Shown here: one piece after another, positions 28,267 to 36,400 of the stretch
How the letters are laid out: each line of letters begins with the position of its first letter
Numbering within the stretch: position 1 is the first letter of the stretch
Assembly: GCA_902607115.1 (NCBI GenBank)
Contig: CACLIZ010000005.1
Span: 1-56,505, forward strand
DNA: 56,505 nucleotides
Direction: 5' to 3'
Source: an uncultured Pelagibacteraceae bacterium
GTDB taxonomy: Bacteria > Pseudomonadota > Alphaproteobacteria > Pelagibacterales > Pelagibacteraceae
The notes under the pieces: generated by a model
What the model saw: only the letters and a program-made list of their open reading frames with translations
Database searches by the model: none
Told to the model about the DNA's origin: nothing
Position numbers and translations under genes: made by a program

Positions 28267-28692
28267 TTAATTAGCCCCATATTTTATGTTTGAGATTTTA
28301 TAATTTAATATTTTCCACGTTCCTATGGATAAAGCTGTTGTTTTATTTTTAGATTTAAGTTTGCAACTTAAAAAAACAAATGATTTTGTTTTTTTTTCAA
28401 CAGTAACTATTCCAATAATTTCATCATTAAGTTTAGTTGGGGCTATAAATTTAATATCTAATGATATTGTTACACAAGGTTTTCCATTTGTAAAAGAGTG
28501 AGCGGCAGTTCCCGCTCCAGCATCAATTATAGAACAAATATATCCTCCGTGTGTAATTTGAGATCTGTTAAGATGAATTTTCTTAATTTTTGTTTTAAAT
28601 TCAAATTTATTATTATTAATCTTTCTAAATAAAAGACCCCCATTATTTTTTAAAAAACCAGGCTTTGTGCTTAACTGTTTATATTTTTTCAT
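28267..28692 (-). CDS. PaaI-type hot-dog thioesterase
   Basis: I start at the ATG at 28692 (MKKYKQLSTKPGF), giving 141 residues, normal for the family. In-frame Met codons at 28779 and 28836 are less likely because the latter lies inside the tRNA-Arg gene. The active-site region is HGGYICSIIDAGAGTAAHS with H48-G-G and D57, followed by the hot-dog strands VTISLDIKFIAPTKLND. Such enzymes hydrolyse aryl- or acyl-CoA thioesters; the substrate is unknown. Confidence 0.8.
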   Translation of the reverse strand: MKKYKQLSTKPGFLKNNGGLLFRKINNNKFEFKTKIKKIHLNRSQITHGGYICSIIDAGAGTAAHSFTNGKPCVTISLDIKFIAPTKLNDEIIGIVTVEKKTKSFVFLSCKLKSKNKTTALSIGTWKILNYKISNIKYGAN

Positions 28693-28787
28693 TAAAGAAC
28701 AAGAGATAAAGCGATTAATATTAAAAGAATTATCAAAAAAAAATATATAACTGATTTCTGTAAAGATAACTTCATACATTTCCTTTC

Positions 28788-28864
28788 TGGTGCGCCTGCT
28801 AGGATTTGAACCCAGAACCTCCTGGTCCGTAGCCAAGCGCTCTATCCAGTTGAGCTACAGGCGC
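28788..28864 (-). tRNA. tRNA-Arg, anticodon ACG
   Basis: Read on the minus strand, acceptor GCGCCTG pairs with CAGGCGC. The D arm is AGCTCAACTGGATAGAGC, the anticodon loop CTACGGA gives ACG (A34 is normally edited to inosine), and the T arm has GGTTCAAATCC. CCA is encoded at 28788-28790. Confidence 0.95.
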
Positions 28865-28908
28865 CTCTAAATTACTAATAATAGTTTGTAATAGAATTTT
28901 TTTTTTTA

Positions 28909-29112
28909 TCAATTATTCTTATTCAAAGATTTAAGGTGATTTTTTAATAAAATATTTTGAACCCAATATCTTGCATCAAGATCATTTTTTGAACTGATTT
29001 TATGGTTAGTTACTAATAAACTCCATATATTGTTTAATATATATATAATTTGCATGTCAATTATGCATCTAAATCCTATAGATTGTTCAAATTTTGAGTT
29101 AAATATGGCCAA
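28909..29112 (-). CDS. Hypothetical 67-residue protein
   Basis: An open frame between tRNA-Arg and the pyruvate dehydrogenase genes, in a stretch of about 300 bases (28865-29162) otherwise without a gene. It begins MAIFNSKFEQSIGF and contains IIYILNNIWSLLVTNH and LDARYWVQNILLKNHL. I do not recognise the family. Trp, Cys and Asp content is more protein-like than most chance frames in this AT-rich DNA, but no ribosome binding site is obvious. The rest of the stretch holds the promoter region of the lipoyl-E1 gene, with a TATAAT at 29140-29145. Confidence 0.4.
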   Translation of the reverse strand: MAIFNSKFEQSIGFRCIIDMQIIYILNNIWSLLVTNHKISSKNDLDARYWVQNILLKNHLKSLNKNN

Positions 29113-29162
29113 AAAAATATTTATTTTTTGAAAAGAGCGTATAATAAGGATTTATAGATTTA

Positions 29163-32100
29163 ATGAACAAGCAAGTATTAGTTCCAGATATTGGTGATTT
29201 TGAAAAAGTAGAAATCATAGAGGTATTGGTAAAAAATGGAGACAACATCAAAAAAAATGACCCGATAGTTACTTTAGAAAGTGATAAGTCTAGCGTTGAA
29301 GTTCCATCAATTTATGAAGGCATAGTAGAAAATGTTAATGTAAAAATTGGTGATAAAGTATCTCAAGGCGATTTACTTATAACTTTAAATAGCGAAAGTA
29401 AATTAGAAGAAAAAACAAAAAAGGTTGTTGAAGAAAAAATACCAATTGATACAGAAAAAATTATTAAAGAAGCAGAAGATACTTTAGTTTTAAAAGAAGA
29501 ATCAGAAAACAAAGAAGATATAGTTAAGAGTTCAGAAAAAAAAGATAGAATTAAAATTTCGACTAAAGAAGATATAGACCCAATAGAAACTAGAGAATGG
29601 ATAGAGTCTCTTTCTGCTGTTTTAGAAACTGATGGAAAAAGTAGAGCACAGTTTTTAATAAAACAGCTAATTGAGCATTCTTACAAAGAAGGTTCAGATT
29701 TAGTTTTGTCAAGAAACACTCCATATATGAATACAATTTCACCTGAAGAAGAAACAAAGTCTCCAGGAGATCAAAATATTGAGAGAAAAATTAGATCTTT
29801 AATTAGATGGAATGCTGCAGCCATGGTTGTAAGAGCCAATAAAAAAAATCCTGAACTTGGAGGTCATATAGGAACATTCGCGTCAGCAGCTACACTTTAT
29901 GATGTTGGAATGAATCATTTTTGGAGAGCAAAAAATAATAAATTTGGAGGAGATTTAATATATTTTCAAGGGCATAGCGCCCCAGGCATGTATGCAAGGG
30001 CATTTTTAGAAGGAAGATTAACTGAAAAACAATTAGACAAATTTAGACAGGAAGTTAATCCAGGTGGACTATCTTCATATCCACATCCATGGTTAATGCC
30101 AGAATTTTGGCAATTCCCAACCGTTTCTATGGGGCTAGGTCCAATAATGTCAATTTATCAGGCACGATTTAATAAATATTTAATAAACAGGGGTTTATTA
30201 AAAGATGAAGGAAGAAAGATATGGTGTTTTTTAGGTGACGGTGAGACAGATGAACCAGAATCTTTAGGAGCAATAGGTTTAGCAGCTAGAGAAAAATTGG
30301 ATAATTTAATTTTTGTTATTAATTGTAATCTTCAAAGATTAGATGGACCAGTAAGAGGTAATGGAAAAATAATTCAGGAATTAGAAGGAATTTTTAGAGG
30401 AGCAGGTTGGAACGTAATTAAAGTAATTTGGGGATCTTATTGGGATTCATTATTAGCCAAGGATAAAACAGGACTGCTAATAAAAAGAATGGGTGAAGCA
30501 GTTGATGGTGAATACCAAGCTTTTAAAGCTAAAGGTGGAGCATATGTAAGAGAGAAATTTTTTGGTAAATATCCAGAGTTATTAGATTTAGTTTCTCAGA
30601 TGACGGATAGAGACGTTTGGAAATTAAATAGAGGAGGTCACGATCCTCATAAAGTTTACGCAGCTTATGCTGCTGCAATGAAAAATAAAGGAACCCCAAC
30701 AGTTATTTTAGCAAAAACAATAAAGGGATATGGAATGGGTAAATCAGGAGAGAGCATGAACACAACTCACCAACAAAAAAAATTAGGAGAAGAAGATCTG
30801 CTATATTATAGAGATAGATTTGATGTACCTTTAACAAATGAACAAGTAAAAAATATTGAATACTATAGACCACCAGCAAACTCTGCTGAAATTAAATACT
30901 TAAAAGAATGTAGATTAAAATTGGGTGGAAATTTGCCAGAAAGAACTTCTTTTGCAAAAACTATAAAAGCACCGCCCAATGACATATTTGGTAGCATAAT
31001 GGAATCGACTGGGAAAAAAGAAATGTCTACTACTATGATTTTAGTTAGAATGTTAACAAGTTTATTGAGAGATAAAAATGTTGCCCCTCGTTTAGTGCCA
31101 ATTATTCCAGATGAAGCTCGCACGTTTGGAATGGAAGGATTTTTTCAAAAAATAGGAATTTATGCTCATGAAGGTCAAAAGTATGAACCCATGGACTCTG
31201 AACAGTTAAGTTCATATAGAGAAGATATTAAAGGACAGGTTTTGGAAGAAGGTATTACTGAAGCAGGAGCCATGTCATCATGGATAGCAGCTGGCACGTC
31301 ATATTCAAATCATGATATATCAATGATTCCAATTTATATATTTTATTCAATGTTTGGGTTTCAACGAACAGGAGACTTTGCTTGGGCAGCTGGGGATAAT
31401 CAAACTAGAGGTTTTTTAATAGGAGCAACAGCAGGAAGAACCACTTTAGCAGGGGAAGGTTTACAACACGCTGATGGGCACAGCCATATAATGTCATCAG
31501 TCATACCTAATTGCAAATCTTATGACCCAACTTTTGGATATGAATTAGCAACAATTTTCCGAGAAGGATTAAGAAGAATGTACGAAAAACAAGAAAATAT
31601 TTTCTATTACATCACAACTATGAACGAAAATTATCCTCATCCCTCAATACCAAAAGATAAAAATGTTCAAAGTGGAATATTAAAAGGAATGTATTTATTT
31701 AGAGAATTTGACAAATATAGAAAATCTAAAATTCAATTACTAGGCTCAGGTACAGTTCTAAGAGAAATGATTGCCGCAGCAGAAATTTTACAGAAAAACT
31801 ATAAAATAGATAGCAATGTATGGAGTGTAACGAGTTTTAATGAACTTAGAAAAGAAGCTATAGAAGTAGAAAGATATAATCTTTTAAATCCAGGAAAAAA
31901 ACCAAAAAAAAGTTATATTGAAGAATGTTTGTCTAAAACTGAAGGCCCAATTATTTCTGCTTCTGATTACATGCGAATAAATTGTGATCAAATAAGACCG
32001 TTTATATCAAAAAGTTTTTATTCTTTTGGAACAGATGGATATGGAAGAAGCGATACAAGGAAGAACCTAAGAAAATTTTTTGAAGTAGACAAAGAACATA

Positions 32101-32219
32101 TAGTTGCTTATTCACTAAGTATTTTGGCTAAAGAACAATTAATACCATCTAAATATGCTGAAGATGCTATAAAAAAATATAATATTGATCCAGAAAAAAC
32201 AATTCCTACAAAATTATAA
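29163..32219 (+). CDS. aceE: Homodimeric-type pyruvate dehydrogenase E1 with N-terminal lipoyl domain
   Basis: Decarboxylates pyruvate with thiamine diphosphate and reductively acetylates a lipoyl group. The 1018-residue protein opens with a full lipoyl domain (residues 1-78, lipoyl lysine K42 in ESDKSSVEVPS), then a charged linker to about residue 137. The AceE enzyme follows, starting DIDPIETREWIESL as in E. coli AceE: GHIGTFASAATLYDVGMNHF, YFQGHSAPGMYARAFLEGRL, and the thiamine motif GDGETDEPES ... NCNLQRLDGPVRGNGK. The AceE part is about 880 residues, normal for the family. Lipoyl domains usually belong to E2, but the E2 gene two bases downstream has none, so the swinging arm appears to have moved to E1. 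TATAAT at 29140-29145 may be its -10. Confidence 0.93.
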   Translation: MNKQVLVPDIGDFEKVEIIEVLVKNGDNIKKNDPIVTLESDKSSVEVPSIYEGIVENVNVKIGDKVSQGDLLITLNSESKLEEKTKKVVEEKIPIDTEKIIKEAEDTLVLKEESENKEDIVKSSEKKDRIKISTKEDIDPIETREWIESLSAVLETDGKSRAQFLIKQLIEHSYKEGSDLVLSRNTPYMNTISPEEETKSPGDQNIERKIRSLIRWNAAAMVVRANKKNPELGGHIGTFASAATLYDVGMNHFWRAKNNKFGGDLIYFQGHSAPGMYARAFLEGRLTEKQLDKFRQEVNPGGLSSYPHPWLMPEFWQFPTVSMGLGPIMSIYQARFNKYLINRGLLKDEGRKIWCFLGDGETDEPESLGAIGLAAREKLDNLIFVINCNLQRLDGPVRGNGKIIQELEGIFRGAGWNVIKVIWGSYWDSLLAKDKTGLLIKRMGEAVDGEYQAFKAKGGAYVREKFFGKYPELLDLVSQMTDRDVWKLNRGGHDPHKVYAAYAAAMKNKGTPTVILAKTIKGYGMGKSGESMNTTHQQKKLGEEDLLYYRDRFDVPLTNEQVKNIEYYRPPANSAEIKYLKECRLKLGGNLPERTSFAKTIKAPPNDIFGSIMESTGKKEMSTTMILVRMLTSLLRDKNVAPRLVPIIPDEARTFGMEGFFQKIGIYAHEGQKYEPMDSEQLSSYREDIKGQVLEEGITEAGAMSSWIAAGTSYSNHDISMIPIYIFYSMFGFQRTGDFAWAAGDNQTRGFLIGATAGRTTLAGEGLQHADGHSHIMSSVIPNCKSYDPTFGYELATIFREGLRRMYEKQENIFYYITTMNENYPHPSIPKDKNVQSGILKGMYLFREFDKYRKSKIQLLGSGTVLREMIAAAEILQKNYKIDSNVWSVTSFNELRKEAIEVERYNLLNPGKKPKKSYIEECLSKTEGPIISASDYMRINCDQIRPFISKSFYSFGTDGYGRSDTRKNLRKFFEVDKEHIVAYSLSILAKEQLIPSKYAEDAIKKYNIDPEKTIPTKL

Positions 32220-32221
32220 AA

Positions 32222-33127
32222 ATGGCTAAGGATAAAAAAGTATTTACAACTCCCAACGTAAGAAAGTTTGCAAGAGAGTTGGGAGCAAATATAAATGAAA
32301 TAAAAGGTACCGAAAGAAAAGGAAGAATAACGAACGACGATGTTAAAAATTTTGTAAACAATCAATTAAATCAAAATAATCAAATCGAAAATTTAAAAAA
32401 TGAATTTAGTCATTCTGACTTTGGGGAAACTGAAGTTAAAGAAATATCTAGAGTCAAAAAATTAGCTGCCCCTCATCTTGTAAACTCTTGGCAGACAATT
32501 CCCCATGTTACTCACCACGATGAAGCTGATGTTACAGAGCTTGAAGAGTTTCGATCATCACTCACTGATATAAATACCGGAGAAAAAAAAAAAATTTCTC
32601 CTTTGGTTTTCATAATCAAATCTTTAGTAGCAGCATTAAAAAAATATCCAAACTTTAATTCATCAATTGATCAAATTAATGAAGGAAAAATGACATTAAA
32701 AAAATATTTTCATATTGGTATAGCGGTTGATACTGAACATGGACTAATGGTACCAAAAATTAGAAATGTAGAAGGAAAAAAATTAAATCAAATATCTTTA
32801 GAGCTTAAAGATATAAGTGACAAATGTAGAAAACTTAAAATTGATAAAAAAGAATTTTTTGGAGGATCAATGACAATAACAAGTTTAGGAGGAATAGGAG
32901 GATCTTTTTTTACTCCAATTATTAATTATCCTGAGGTGGCAATTTTAGGTGTAGGAAGAAATTATTATAAACAAGTTTTAATTAATAACCAATTCCAAAA
33001 AAGAATTATGTTACCCTTATCATTATCTTATGATCATAGGATCATAGATGGTGCGGAAGCAGCAAGATTTTCTAATGAATTAAAAGAAAATCTTGGTAAA
33101 AATTTTGCTTACAAGCTAGCAATATAA
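32222..33127 (+). CDS. aceF: Dihydrolipoamide acetyltransferase E2 lacking a lipoyl domain
   Basis: The 301-residue protein starts directly with the peripheral subunit-binding domain (residues about 8-45, TPNVRKFARELGANINEIKG ... KGRITNDDV), which normally holds E3 or E1. A short linker and the catalytic domain from about residue 75 follow. The active-site H272 and D276 are in SYDHRIIDGAEAARF, and SMTITSLGGIGG forms the substrate channel. No lipoyl domain precedes it: the ATG is two bases after the E1 stop, and the upstream DNA is E1 coding sequence. It should still build the E2 core and accept acetyl groups from the lipoyl domain on E1. The E3 gene is not in the window. Confidence 0.9.
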   Translation: MAKDKKVFTTPNVRKFARELGANINEIKGTERKGRITNDDVKNFVNNQLNQNNQIENLKNEFSHSDFGETEVKEISRVKKLAAPHLVNSWQTIPHVTHHDEADVTELEEFRSSLTDINTGEKKKISPLVFIIKSLVAALKKYPNFNSSIDQINEGKMTLKKYFHIGIAVDTEHGLMVPKIRNVEGKKLNQISLELKDISDKCRKLKIDKKEFFGGSMTITSLGGIGGSFFTPIINYPEVAILGVGRNYYKQVLINNQFQKRIMLPLSLSYDHRIIDGAEAARFSNELKENLGKNFAYKLAI

Positions 33128-33145
33128 TTATAAGTTCCATTTTTA

Positions 33146-34042
33146 ATGTCCAAATCAACTTCTGTTCTTAGCGCTCTGGCATGCACACTTATATGGGGAA
33201 CGACATTTATTGCCCAAGATACTGGCATGGATTTTATAGGCCCATACTTATTCAATGGTGTAAGATTTTTTGTGGGATTCTTAGCACTATTACCATTTTT
33301 TTTATTTATTGAAAAAAAAAATTATAAAAAGGAGTTAAATAAAAATAAAAAGAAATTTTTAAAATACTCAATCTTAATAGGAATTTTTTTATTTTTAGGG
33401 TCAGCATTACAACAAGTGTCTTTACAATATACGGATGTAGCAAATGCTGCTTTTTTTACAATTTTCTATGTTCCAATGGTACCTATTATAGTTTTTTTTT
33501 TATTTAAAGATAAAATTCATTGGAGTAATTGGCCATCAGTTATTCTTTGTATAATGGGTGGATATTTGCTTACAAATTTTTATGATGCCACAATAAGAAA
33601 AGGAGATACCCTTGTATTATTAGGTGCAATATTTTGGGCATTACATATTATATATGTTGGTAAATTAATTAAAATTTTTAATTTACCACTTCTAATTGGC
33701 TTAGTACAAACAATAGTAGTTTCTTCACTTTCAATTTTAGTTGCAATCTTTTTTGAAGAAATAATTATCGATGGAATATTTAAACAAACAACCCAAATTC
33801 TTTATGCTGGAATACTATCGGGTGGGTTTGCATTTGTATTACAAATATATGCTCAAAGGAATATTACCCCAACGCCTGCAGCTATTATCTTTTCTTTAGA
33901 AGGTGTTATAGCAACTATTGCGGCATGGATATTGCTGAGTCAAGTACTTAATATAAATAATATCATTGGATGTATATTTATTATATTAGGAGTTTTAATT
34001 TCTCAAATTGTTCCAGAATTAAAAATAAAGAAAGTAAAATAA
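33146..34042 (+). CDS. EamA/DMT-superfamily transporter
   Basis: The 298-residue protein has ten hydrophobic segments arranged as two EamA repeats; the first opens SALACTLIWGTTFIAQDTGMD and the second near LLGAIFWALHIIYVGKL. Members export amino acids, nucleosides or other metabolites across the inner membrane; the substrate cannot be read from sequence. It starts 19 bases after aceF and may be cotranscribed. Its 3' end overlaps uppP on the other strand by 24 bases. Confidence 0.85.
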   Translation: MSKSTSVLSALACTLIWGTTFIAQDTGMDFIGPYLFNGVRFFVGFLALLPFFLFIEKKNYKKELNKNKKKFLKYSILIGIFLFLGSALQQVSLQYTDVANAAFFTIFYVPMVPIIVFFLFKDKIHWSNWPSVILCIMGGYLLTNFYDATIRKGDTLVLLGAIFWALHIIYVGKLIKIFNLPLLIGLVQTIVVSSLSILVAIFFEEIIIDGIFKQTTQILYAGILSGGFAFVLQIYAQRNITPTPAAIIFSLEGVIATIAAWILLSQVLNINNIIGCIFIILGVLISQIVPELKIKKVK

Positions 34043-34789
34043 AATAAAAGATAATAGAACTCTATAAGCGACAAAAACTTTTAGTGAAAAATTCTTAGTA
34101 TAAACCAAAAAATATTTTATTGTCATATACGAAAATATATATGAAAAAAAAATACCAAGAATAATATTTAAATTAAATGTTTGTTCTATAAAAAATGAAT
34201 CTTTTAATGTAAGTAAGCTAGCACCAAGTAAAGCTGGTATAGATAAAATGAAAGATATTTTTGCAGCGTCGTATCTACTAAAATTTAAAAAACGCGATCC
34301 TGTTATCACAATCCCAGACCTACTTGCGCCGGGTATTAATGCCAAGACCTGAAAAAAACCAATTAATAAAATATTTTTAGTATTTAAATTATTTTCAAAT
34401 GATCTAGACACATTGAATTTATCTGAAAAATATAATAAAAGTCCAAAAATCAAAGTTGACCAAGCGATAACTTGTATCTCACGAATATTTTCATAAAGAT
34501 TATAATTAAATACAAAATATCCAAATATTATTATAGGCAAGGATCCAATAATTATTAAAATCCATATTATTTTGTTATTAGTAAAATCTATTAAATCTTT
34601 CCAAAAAAAGTGAATAATTGCAATTAATGAACCCAGATGCAGGCTCGTGTCCATTAAAACTGAATTACTGTAATTGTCAATTATATTAGAAAATAAAATT
34701 AAATGTGCAGAGGAACTTACAGGAATGAATTCTGAAACTCCTTGAATAAATGCTAATAATAAAGTCTGAAGATAAATCAGCGACATCAA
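34019..34789 (-). CDS. uppP: Undecaprenyl-diphosphatase
   Basis: Removes a phosphate from undecaprenyl diphosphate to recycle the lipid carrier for peptidoglycan and polysaccharide. The 256-residue membrane protein has both family signatures: LLAFIQGVSEFIPVSSSAHLIL near the start and the PGASRSG phosphate-binding motif near residue 155. About seven to eight hydrophobic segments. Two ATGs (residues 1 and 2) are possible starts. Confidence 0.94.
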   Translation of the reverse strand: MMSLIYLQTLLLAFIQGVSEFIPVSSSAHLILFSNIIDNYSNSVLMDTSLHLGSLIAIIHFFWKDLIDFTNNKIIWILIIIGSLPIIIFGYFVFNYNLYENIREIQVIAWSTLIFGLLLYFSDKFNVSRSFENNLNTKNILLIGFFQVLALIPGASRSGIVITGSRFLNFSRYDAAKISFILSIPALLGASLLTLKDSFFIEQTFNLNIILGIFFSYIFSYMTIKYFLVYTKNFSLKVFVAYRVLLSFILFYFLYF

Positions 34790-34838
34790 CTTTTGATTGG
34801 TAAACTAAATATTATTAATTTAAAGCAATTCGTTTGTT

Positions 34839-34853
34839 GCATAAGTCTTATGC
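34839..34853 (+). promoter_or_regulatory. Palindromic operator candidate upstream of gltD
   Basis: GCATAAG-T-CTTATGC is a perfect seven-base inverted repeat around one base, in the 171-base gap between uppP and gltD. Further ATAAG/CTTAT half-sites follow at 34856-34860, 34870-34874 and 34894-34898. It could bind a regulator of glutamate synthase or uppP. I cannot name the protein, and no confident promoter hexamers were found; a TTGACC at 34909 lacks a well-spaced -10. Confidence 0.35.
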
Positions 34854-34960
34854 GAATAAGAAATAAACCCTTATAAACATAACTTTTTTAAAAATAAGGT
34901 AAATAACGTTGACCTAAATATCCTTTTTTCATCATTATATATAATATATAGCTTCCAACT

Positions 34961-36400
34961 ATGTCAGAAAAAATGCTTAAATTTGTAAAAATAGGTCAAC
35001 AAAATCCACCCAAAAGATCTATTGATGAAAGAAATAAGGACTTTGAAGAAATTTATAAAGAATTTATCGAGGAAAAAGCAAAAACTCAATCAAGTAGATG
35101 TTCTCAATGTGGAGTTCCATTTTGTCAGGTTCATTGTCCATTAAGTAATAACATACCTGACTGGTTAAAATTAACTGCAGAAGGCAGATTAGAGGAGGCG
35201 TACAGACTATCTCAAAGCACTAATAATATGCCAGAAGTTTGTGGAAGAATATGCCCACAAGATAGATTGTGTGAAGGAAATTGTGTTATTGAGCAGTCTG
35301 GTCACGGTACAGTCACAATAGGGTCAGTAGAAAAATACTTGACCGAAAAAGCATGGGAAAATAATTGGATAAAACCAATAGAAGTTAAAAATGAAATAAA
35401 TCAAAGTATTGGAATAATAGGAGCAGGCCCAGCAGGATTAGCATGTGCAGAAGAATTAAGAAAAAAAAATTATAAAATAACAGTATACGATAGATATGAT
35501 CGTGCTGGTGGTTTATTGATTTATGGAATTCCAAATTTTAAATTAGAGAAAAATGTAGTTTTAAGAAGAATAAAATATTTAAAAGAATGTGGTATTGAAT
35601 TTATAAATAATTTTGAAGTGGGCAAAGATAAATCTTTTAATGAATTAAAAGAAAAGCATGACGCCATTTTAATTGCAACAGGAGTTTACAAACCTAGAGA
35701 AATAGAATTAGAGGGCAGTAATCTAGAAAATATTTTTCCTGCAATGGAATTTTTAACTGCGTCAAATAGAAAAGGTCTTGGAGATAAAGTAGAATTATTT
35801 GACAATGGAATTTTAAACGCAGAAGGTAAAAATGTAGTTGTAATAGGAGGTGGAGACACAGCCATGGACTGTGTCAGAACATCTGTAAGACAAAATGCAA
35901 ATTCAGTAAAATGTCTTTATAGAAGAGATAAAGAAAACATGCCAGGGTCAGCACGTGAAGTTTTAAATGCAGAGGAAGAAGGTGTTGAATTTATTTGGTT
36001 ATCAAATCCGAAAGAGTTTTTAGGTAATAATAAAATTCAAACTGTCAAAGCATCTAAAATGAAACTGGGAGAGCCAGATGAAAGTGGAAGAAGAAAGCCA
36101 ATCGAAGAGAAAAATTCTGATTTTGAAATTAAAGCTGATTTAGTTATAAAAGCCTTAGGTTTTGATCCAGAAGATTTACCGGTATTATTTGCAGAAAATA
36201 ATTTGCAAGTTTCTAGATGGGGAACATTAAAAGCAGACTTTGATACTATGGAAACTACGATACCTGGAGTTTTTGCTGCTGGAGATATTATCAGAGGTGC
36301 ATCATTGGTTGTTTGGGCAATAAAAGATGGAAGAGATGCTGCAGACAATATTGATAAGTTTTTAAAAAATAAACTTAATATAAAACAAAAAGTTGCATGA
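34961..36400 (+). CDS. gltD: Glutamate synthase (NADPH) small subunit
   Basis: FAD/NADPH flavoprotein that feeds electrons to the large GOGAT subunit. The 479-residue protein has N-terminal cysteines C47, C50, C55, C59 and C94, C98, C104, C108 for two [4Fe-4S] clusters, the FAD motif IGAGPAGLACAEELRKK, the NADPH motif VVIGGGDTAMDCVRTSVR, and the C-terminal FAD contact GVFAAGDIIRGASLVVWAI. It precedes gltB with a four-base ATGA overlap. A palindromic operator candidate lies upstream. Confidence 0.96.
   Translation: MSEKMLKFVKIGQQNPPKRSIDERNKDFEEIYKEFIEEKAKTQSSRCSQCGVPFCQVHCPLSNNIPDWLKLTAEGRLEEAYRLSQSTNNMPEVCGRICPQDRLCEGNCVIEQSGHGTVTIGSVEKYLTEKAWENNWIKPIEVKNEINQSIGIIGAGPAGLACAEELRKKNYKITVYDRYDRAGGLLIYGIPNFKLEKNVVLRRIKYLKECGIEFINNFEVGKDKSFNELKEKHDAILIATGVYKPREIELEGSNLENIFPAMEFLTASNRKGLGDKVELFDNGILNAEGKNVVVIGGGDTAMDCVRTSVRQNANSVKCLYRRDKENMPGSAREVLNAEEEGVEFIWLSNPKEFLGNNKIQTVKASKMKLGEPDESGRRKPIEEKNSDFEIKADLVIKALGFDPEDLPVLFAENNLQVSRWGTLKADFDTMETTIPGVFAAGDIIRGASLVVWAIKDGRDAADNIDKFLKNKLNIKQKVA

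Noticed and set aside
28693-28836. N-terminal extension of the thioesterase reading GSNPSRRTRK
   Set aside because: These codons are the tRNA-Arg gene read as protein, a common artefact; the hot-dog domain begins at the ATG at 28692.
34909-34945. TTGACC ... TATAAT as a gltD promoter
   Set aside because: The spacing to the TATAAT is 25 bases and to other TA-rich hexamers 18-21 with poor matches, so no promoter is called.
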